11,496 bases of DNA from Anaerolineaceae bacterium. Lineage in GTDB: Bacteria > Chloroflexota > Anaerolineae > Anaerolineales > Anaerolineaceae. A program made the translations under genes and the position numbers. How positions within the stretch are numbered: position 1 is the first letter of the stretch; each line of letters begins with the position of its first letter. This document shows, one piece after another, positions 6,664-11,496 of this stretch. The stretch covers positions 1 through 11,496 of the forward strand of contig JACZIY010000379.1 of the NCBI GenBank assembly GCA_014860845.1, given 5' to 3'. Below the pieces are notes generated by a model. It saw only the letters and a list, made by a program, of their open reading frames with translations. It was not told the origin of the DNA and searched no databases.

Positions 6664-9640
6664 AATCCATCTCAGTCACAAAAACATTCAATTTGAGAGG
6701 AGTTTGACAATCCTGGTGAGGACAGGTGATCGTTTTGCCAATCTGGCTTTCATGAATGGTTGAAGTTCTGTTGCAGACTGGGCAATATACTTTGTGTTTT
6801 TCCCCATATTTTTCAGCAGTTCTGATCAAAGGTGCCTTTCCTGAATTAACACCACTCCCATCGGTATATAATGTATCCAGCGCAAATCTATAATCATTCT
6901 GTAATTGTTGAACACCATCTGAATTTATTTGCTCGAAACCGTTCTCATCTATTGCTTTTGATATCCCCACTTCCTCAGCTTTATGTTCTAAAAACTTAAA
7001 ATCGGTTAACACTTCAAATACGGCATCTCTATTGCCTGCTTTTGTGAGATGGTAAGGTAGTTCACTCAACCCATGAATATTTTTTCCAAGCCAACTTTTG
7101 TTATTTTGTGGATCTGCTTTGGACTTGAAATAATCTGCTAATTTTTCATGGTAATAATTTTCTTTATCTCCACCTAAAAATACCTCACTCGAGACTTCTC
7201 CTAATTCACGATGATAAAAATTCAATAATGGAATCTTTTCCAATAAGCGCTCACTCAAATAAGGTGCCAAATCGAAAGATAGACGTGACCAGAGAACAAT
7301 TGGTAACATTGGCCCATCTGGTTTGATTAGGACTTTCTGTAGAAAATCAGAAACCTCTTCAGGAGGGGTACGGATATCTTTTAACCAATTCAAGGCGACA
7401 CGTTGTTCTTCCATGGAAGGTTCTGTTATTGGTTCGTTTTCTTCTTTTTTGAAAGGTCTTTTGTACTCAATTGCTCTTTGTAGTAAATCGGACGGCACAT
7501 GATAACTCTTCTTGAAAAACCAATCATACACTTCAAAGTCTCGTGATAGCAAATCAACCAGTTCGTCCTCGGATAGTCCGTATCTCGATGCAGCTAAATA
7601 TCCAAGCGCATGGGATACTAATTTTTCTCCATGGTTGCTCTCATTCATTAAGCGGTCAAACATGTTTTTCTTGATAATTCCATGAATTCCTGGAAATAAA
7701 TTTTCAACAGGCGTGAATGACTTCCACAATTTGGCTTCTTCAAATGCCAATTTCAGATACAAAGGATTCCCTGCAGTAATCTTTTTTTCGCTTTTCAGGT
7801 CTTCAACCATAAATTTGTTCGTTATTTCATCTCTTTGATCTGTTTGCAGAGTTCTACCAGCATCTGTTAACCATTGTGTTAACAGTACATCTCCTTCTTT
7901 CCGGGAGAGTCCACCCAGGATTTCCAACAAGGATGTTTTACTTTTTAGATACTCAAAAGTGTCTTCTTCTCTGGTTGTGATTATTACTCTCACGTTTGGA
8001 GGTAATTCCATTGGTATCCAGTTTAGGTTTCTTGCTCCATGATTGTTTGAAAGTTGATCTAATGAATCAAGAAACAAATAGAGGGGGTTCTCCTGATTAG
8101 CCAGCTTTAATTTCTTGTGGAATGTGGGTATTAAATCCTTATATTCATTTGGAATATCTGTTTCACTTTCCCCATAACACCGAGAAATCTCTTTACATAA
8201 TCCTTCCAATAAATTCCGTCCATCGGAGGAAGGTGGGGTAGCTCCAATGAAACGAAATACGACGATTGCATCTGGATATTTTTTTTGGGTTGCTTCCACG
8301 GTTTTAGCTATAAGGGCAGATTTTCCTGTACCACCTGTTCCAACAATTCCCAGTACCTCATTCTCATTGGATTGAAGGTAATGATCGATATTTTCTAAAA
8401 TCTCCGTGCGACCGACGAAGAATTTTAATCGTTCCTCTGCAAAGGCATGATGTGCGTTCCCTTCAGAATCCCGATATTTACTGACCTCTATTTTTAGAAG
8501 TTTACTTTCACCCTTTGACTTTGTGTGTGGATTATTAATTTCTTCCAGAATGATTCTTTCTAAGAATGAATAGACATCCTGACATAACTGATCAATATGC
8601 TCCGAGGTAATTCCCGCGCCTGTCCAGGTAGCTTTGTAGTTAAAAACATGCTGTTGTAATTTTGATTTCAACCTATCTTTTAAGTCATTCTGATTTTCCA
8701 ATGCTGGACGATCAATTATCCATTCATTTTCAATCAAGTTCAAAAAATCCTTACCCGTAAAATCAACCAGCATCTGATTCATCAGACCTAAAATTTCTTT
8801 TTCAGGTGTATTTTTAGGGGTATTTTCATTCAATCTATGAATGATTTCGGCTAATTCCTTTGCAGAAAAATCACTTCCTACGTTTTTCAATTCAAGCAGA
8901 TGTTGTTTACTGGTCGGAGATATTCCATTTGGGTATTCCTCTAATATTCTTTTTTCTAAAAGCTCTAAGAATGTTATGACATCAAATTTTTCTGGGAAAC
9001 GATCAATGCTTCTGAAGAAGCAACCTACATGGTCTGGTGAGTCTTTTTGTTTTTCAGCTCCAGCTGCTATTTCCTGTTCGGTTGCCGATGCATAAAATGG
9101 CAATTGATCATCGATAGATAATGAAATAATTTCGGCGGCTTCGGATAGTATTTTCTGTAATCGTGTTTCAACCGGTTGCCAGTTTGAATATTTCTCAAAA
9201 TCACTACCTTTTTCCCTTGGTTTTAAAAGCCATTCTGCAGGAACAGCGTTTTCATCCAGAATGTACCAATCTTGCAGGAATTTACGATCTTCTTCCTTTT
9301 CAATACTGTCCAAAATTCTTTTAAAAATCTCAGCATTTATTTGCGGTGAAGGAGGTAACCAGCCGTACCTGTCCCCTAACAAAACAATAAAATTCGGACG
9401 TGGGCTGATTTGTTGACAACGCTTCACTTCCCCTAAGCAGATGTTCATAGCTTGTTGGTCAAGCGAAGCTTCTTCACTGACTCCCCAGCGCAAATCAATA
9501 ACCTGAAAGCGGTAGTTATGTTTGGCTGCCAATTCCCTCAACCTGGGAAAAACACGTGCTTGTAGTGCATTCCGTTCTGCTTTCAAGTCACTAAATGTTG
9601 AACTGACAAAGATTCGAAATGTTTGGGTACTTTGGGACAT
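6662..9640 (-). CDS. DUF4062 - STAND/NACHT NTPase with C-terminal zinc ribbon
   Basis: 992 residues. The N-terminal 1-215 is DUF4062: 'RIFVSSTFSDLKAERNAL' (9-26), 'IDLRWGVSEE' (48-57), 'CLGEVKRC' (68-75), 'LLGDRYGWLPP' (87-97) and 'TEQEIAAG' (187-194), closely resembling animal TEP1/NWD1-type N-termini. Residues 216-400 are helical and unassigned. 'FVGR' (408) opens a STAND NTPase: Walker A 434-441 with K440, Walker B 'LYLFLDSLDQ' (520-529), 'IITTRE' with R557, and GxP motif 'GNP' (624-626). A helical region follows with 'YHEKLADYF' (830-838) and 'LPYHLTKAG' (861-869). Four cysteines (953, 956, 973, 978) form a zinc ribbon at the end. There is no WD40 region in this chain; it is supplied by the next gene, whose ribosome binding site overlaps this stop. 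Likely an NTP-driven oligomerising switch in the cytosol; ligand and output are unknown. Confidence 0.93.
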   Translation of the reverse strand: MSQSTQTFRIFVSSTFSDLKAERNALQARVFPRLRELAAKHNYRFQVIDLRWGVSEEASLDQQAMNICLGEVKRCQQISPRPNFIVLLGDRYGWLPPSPQINAEIFKRILDSIEKEEDRKFLQDWYILDENAVPAEWLLKPREKGSDFEKYSNWQPVETRLQKILSEAAEIISLSIDDQLPFYASATEQEIAAGAEKQKDSPDHVGCFFRSIDRFPEKFDVITFLELLEKRILEEYPNGISPTSKQHLLELKNVGSDFSAKELAEIIHRLNENTPKNTPEKEILGLMNQMLVDFTGKDFLNLIENEWIIDRPALENQNDLKDRLKSKLQQHVFNYKATWTGAGITSEHIDQLCQDVYSFLERIILEEINNPHTKSKGESKLLKIEVSKYRDSEGNAHHAFAEERLKFFVGRTEILENIDHYLQSNENEVLGIVGTGGTGKSALIAKTVEATQKKYPDAIVVFRFIGATPPSSDGRNLLEGLCKEISRCYGESETDIPNEYKDLIPTFHKKLKLANQENPLYLFLDSLDQLSNNHGARNLNWIPMELPPNVRVIITTREEDTFEYLKSKTSLLEILGGLSRKEGDVLLTQWLTDAGRTLQTDQRDEITNKFMVEDLKSEKKITAGNPLYLKLAFEEAKLWKSFTPVENLFPGIHGIIKKNMFDRLMNESNHGEKLVSHALGYLAASRYGLSEDELVDLLSRDFEVYDWFFKKSYHVPSDLLQRAIEYKRPFKKEENEPITEPSMEEQRVALNWLKDIRTPPEEVSDFLQKVLIKPDGPMLPIVLWSRLSFDLAPYLSERLLEKIPLLNFYHRELGEVSSEVFLGGDKENYYHEKLADYFKSKADPQNNKSWLGKNIHGLSELPYHLTKAGNRDAVFEVLTDFKFLEHKAEEVGISKAIDENGFEQINSDGVQQLQNDYRFALDTLYTDGSGVNSGKAPLIRTAEKYGEKHKVYCPVCNRTSTIHESQIGKTITCPHQDCQTPLKLNVFVTEMD
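6707..6784 (-). other. Zinc-ribbon module coding segment of the NACHT protein
   Basis: Encodes a CX2CX16CX4C motif (C953, C956, C973, C978) at the extreme C-terminus, 'YCPVCNRTST...TCPHQDC'. The spacing and several intervening residues (ST, E, Q, GK, TCP, DC, LN.F) match the ribbon in the membrane WD40 protein encoded at 1263-1340, indicating a shared module. Zinc binding is inferred from the cysteine pattern. Confidence 0.8.
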
Positions 9641-9739
9641 TGAATCGCCTGCTTTCCTTTATGTTTATCAATGATGGGCTGCGATGACTAAATTAATAAA
9701 AAAAATCGAAAAAATGGAAATTATCTGGTGAAAAATTAT
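9641..9739 (-). other. Gap between TIR gene and NACHT gene
   Basis: At 99 bases this is the largest internal gap. On the minus strand it holds T-tracts just after the TIR stop but no GC-rich stem before them, so a terminator is not supported. An AGG-containing sequence (GCAGGCG) lies about six to seven bases before the ATG at 9640 and may serve as Shine-Dalgarno. A secondary promoter is possible but not visible. Confidence 0.35.
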
Positions 9740-11317
9740 TTATTTACCGATGTCCAAACTCAAAACGACTAAACCGCGTGGATCATCAGTGATAAAGACT
9801 GCATCTTCCACCGCTTGAATGTCCGAACCGAAAAAGAGCTCATCATACGTTGCTACCAAATTTAAATTCTCCGGATCAGAAACATCGACTGCAAAAACTC
9901 CACTATGATCCATAACATTGTTGTTTTCATAAACGAGATAGATCACGTAAGCATAATTGCCCGATACACTTATATCTGAGGAAAAACCTGTTAGATTTAA
10001 TTGATCAAGCATGATTGGCTTAGCTGGATCGTGAACATCCAGAGCGATTAAGCCACTATCGCCCAGTGTTAAATAAGCAATTTTATCGATAACATCAATA
10101 TCAATTACCCAATTTTTCGTTTCAAATGAACTCAATAATGATGGAGTGGTTGGATCAGAAAGGTCAAAAATAAAAAAACCAGCCCACCCACAGCCAATAT
10201 AGGCGATCTCAGCTTCTATAAATGCAGTGCAAGGGTTGCCTGAATGACTGGGAGGTACCCACGTCCAAATGTTCTTGGGGATAAATGGATCTGACACATC
10301 GAGAATACCCCAGAAATTATGCCCGGTTAAATGTACAAACCCATTCTCGACTTCAACGTTATATATACTTCGAGTGGGATCAAGAGCACCTTCTTCACCT
10401 GGAAACGATGTTGATGTGCCATTCCCACCTACTCTGGTTATTATTAATTGTCTTGAATCATCTCCGCTAACAATATAGGCTATATCGTTTTCAACCTCAA
10501 CATCCTGTGCGCTAGATGCTTGAAAAATACTGATTGGTTTTGGATCCGATGGATCAGCAACTGATATTTGAATTAAACCCTCCGTACCACTGGCAATGTA
10601 AAGCATATTGTTTCCCGTAAGATAAAGACTATTGGCCGATCCAGAGGTGCGATATTCCCCTATAACCTGGAAAGCAGGTGCTTGAGTAGGAAGCGGTGTT
10701 GGTGGAAGCTCCGTCGGATTTTCCATTACTAATGGTGGTGTGGATGTTGTTTGAGGGTCATCAGGTTTCAAATTGTTTAAGATGAAAATACCCAGAATAA
10801 CTACAATGATTAAACTAATAAGTGAAATTAGTGCCCAAATAGGTATTTTTTTTTGAGGTTTTTTAGGCAAAACCAGCTGCTCTCGATCCAAACGATTCAG
10901 AATCGGTTTTTCCCCACTGGATTGGAATGTTTGTATTACATTGCCCAGTTGATTAATGTGTTCTTCCATGGGTGGAGTAATGGCATCCAACCAGTGTTCT
11001 GTGGATAGAAAATATGCCATAGCACCGGTTGGGTCGATGTTCTCAATTCTGAATGGAATGATGATTACATTGTTGGCAACTGCTCTCTCGACTTCTCTTA
11101 CAACTTGACTGGAACGGTTAGAATTCTCAGAGAGAATAATCACCATTAGTTTACTTTTCTGAATGCCCGCAATGATTGCTTCCCCCCAGGAAGAACCTGG
11201 CAAAATATCACGAGGAGCTACCCAGCAACGGATCCCTCTATTTTCCAAACTAGAGACAACCGCATCAGCGACCGGTTTGTCCTTATTGGAATAACTGACA
11301 AAAACATCATGAGCCAT
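9740..11317 (-). CDS. TIR domain - transmembrane - LVIVD beta-propeller receptor-like protein
   Basis: 525 residues. Residues 1-132 are a TIR domain of the bacterial TIR_2 type: strand A 'HDVFVSYSNKDK', BB-loop region 'RCWVAPRDI' (30-38), then 'SSQVVREVERA', where E75 aligns with the catalytic glutamate of NAD-cleaving TIRs, and 'HWLDAITPP' (108-116). Lysines at 152-157 precede one hydrophobic span (about 159-181), predicting N-in/C-out. A Thr/Pro-rich stalk (183-214) leads to about seven blades (217-523) carrying LVIVD-type 'DVSDP' motifs near 254, 340, 385, 427 and 478. Such repeats form beta-propellers; here the propeller should lie outside the membrane. The start is fixed by the TIR strand beginning at residue 3, although the Shine-Dalgarno is poor. 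It is first in the run, 99 bases before the NACHT gene. Inference: a surface sensor coupled to an intracellular TIR that either cleaves NAD or acts as an adaptor. Domains are certain; function is not. Confidence 0.93.
   Translation of the reverse strand: MAHDVFVSYSNKDKPVADAVVSSLENRGIRCWVAPRDILPGSSWGEAIIAGIQKSKLMVIILSENSNRSSQVVREVERAVANNVIIIPFRIENIDPTGAMAYFLSTEHWLDAITPPMEEHINQLGNVIQTFQSSGEKPILNRLDREQLVLPKKPQKKIPIWALISLISLIIVVILGIFILNNLKPDDPQTTSTPPLVMENPTELPPTPLPTQAPAFQVIGEYRTSGSANSLYLTGNNMLYIASGTEGLIQISVADPSDPKPISIFQASSAQDVEVENDIAYIVSGDDSRQLIITRVGGNGTSTSFPGEEGALDPTRSIYNVEVENGFVHLTGHNFWGILDVSDPFIPKNIWTWVPPSHSGNPCTAFIEAEIAYIGCGWAGFFIFDLSDPTTPSLLSSFETKNWVIDIDVIDKIAYLTLGDSGLIALDVHDPAKPIMLDQLNLTGFSSDISVSGNYAYVIYLVYENNNVMDHSGVFAVDVSDPENLNLVATYDELFFGSDIQAVEDAVFITDDPRGLVVLSLDIGK
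9749..10669 (-). repeat. LVIVD-type propeller repeats (about seven blades)
   Basis: Degenerate repeats of about 40-45 codons encode blades ending in motifs such as 'ILDVSDP', 'IFDLSDP', 'ALDVHDP' and 'AVDVSDP'. The second blade has lost the SDP motif ('LIITRVGG') and the last ends at 'VVLSLDIG'. The blade count is by eye. Confidence 0.7.
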
Positions 11318-11496
11318 GATATTGGCCAGATTTTTGATCGACTAGTTGGAGAAAATAAAAATAAGTATGAGGGCTTCGTAGTTTGAAAATTTGTAGATCA
11401 AGAAAATTATTTCTTGTTCTATTCAAAGAATTCTGGAAATCTGAGCAATCTTTTAATAATAATCTTTTCAACTTGATTCCTGATACAGATCAATGA
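11318..11496 (-). other. Leader region upstream of the first gene
   Basis: This 179-base AT-rich stretch holds no gene I can support. It should carry the operon promoter if the six genes are co-transcribed. I see TTGAAA- and TTGATC-like hexamers on the minus strand but no -10 element at proper spacing. There is a 6-base-arm inverted repeat, AAGAAA-ATTA-TTTCTT, at 11400-11415, too short to interpret. Confidence 0.3.

Noticed and set aside
6651..6665. TTG at 6665 as the start of the cytosolic WD40 gene
   Set aside because: It sits directly before the GAGGTG ribosome site that serves the ATG at 6650 and has no Shine-Dalgarno of its own.
9688..9735. Possible terminator between the TIR and NACHT genes
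   Set aside because: T-tracts are present on the minus strand but no stable stem precedes them.
11400..11415. Inverted repeat AAGAAA-ATTA-TTTCTT in the leader as an operator or hairpin
   Set aside because: Six AT-rich base pairs occur easily by chance in such AT-rich DNA, and no promoter element is visible beside it.
1..11496. Insertion sequences, tRNAs, phage attachment sites
   Set aside because: No transposase, terminal inverted repeats, tRNA-like cloverleaf or integrase was seen on either strand.

Overview
The window is AT-rich bacterial DNA. Six long genes, all on the minus strand, fill it almost completely and are read from right to left. Gene products resemble those I know best from Chloroflexota (Anaerolineae-type): a TIR protein with a Thr/Pro-rich 'PTPLPT' linker and LVIVD propeller, a DUF4062-NACHT protein, and WD40 proteins with an 'LWQQLYNRLQW' N-terminal module. 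That taxonomic call is inference; no rRNA or housekeeping gene is present to confirm it.

Layout in transcription order. (A) 11317-9740: TIR domain, one membrane span, Thr/Pro stalk and a beta-propeller of LVIVD-type repeats. (B) 9640-6662: DUF4062, then a STAND/NACHT NTPase, a helical region and a C-terminal CX2CX16CX4C zinc ribbon. (C) 6650-4068: cytosolic protein with a connector module and about 15-16 degenerate WD40 blades; its ribosome binding site overlaps the stop codon of B. (D) 3997-3473: small unknown protein with an N-terminal membrane anchor. (E) 3440-777: paralogue of C with the same N-terminal connector, 14 very regular WD40 blades, a zinc ribbon with spacing identical to that of B, and about four C-terminal membrane spans. 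(F) 717-25: unknown protein with a soluble N-terminal part and three C-terminal membrane spans. Gaps are 11 to 99 bases and no convincing terminator separates the genes, so one operon is likely.

The main interpretation is that B and C are a split form of the DUF4062-NACHT-WD40 architecture (as in animal TEP1/NWD1-like proteins and single-chain bacterial STAND proteins). C and E both keep the helical connector that normally joins NACHT to WD40. B would then be an NTP-dependent switch with two alternative propeller sensors, one soluble (C) and one membrane-tethered (E). B and E also share a zinc ribbon. A adds a transmembrane TIR protein with a probably surface-exposed propeller. D and F are unrecognised membrane proteins. 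Together this looks like an undescribed multi-protein signalling or conflict (immunity/cell-death) system at the membrane. The function is inferred from domains and gene order only.
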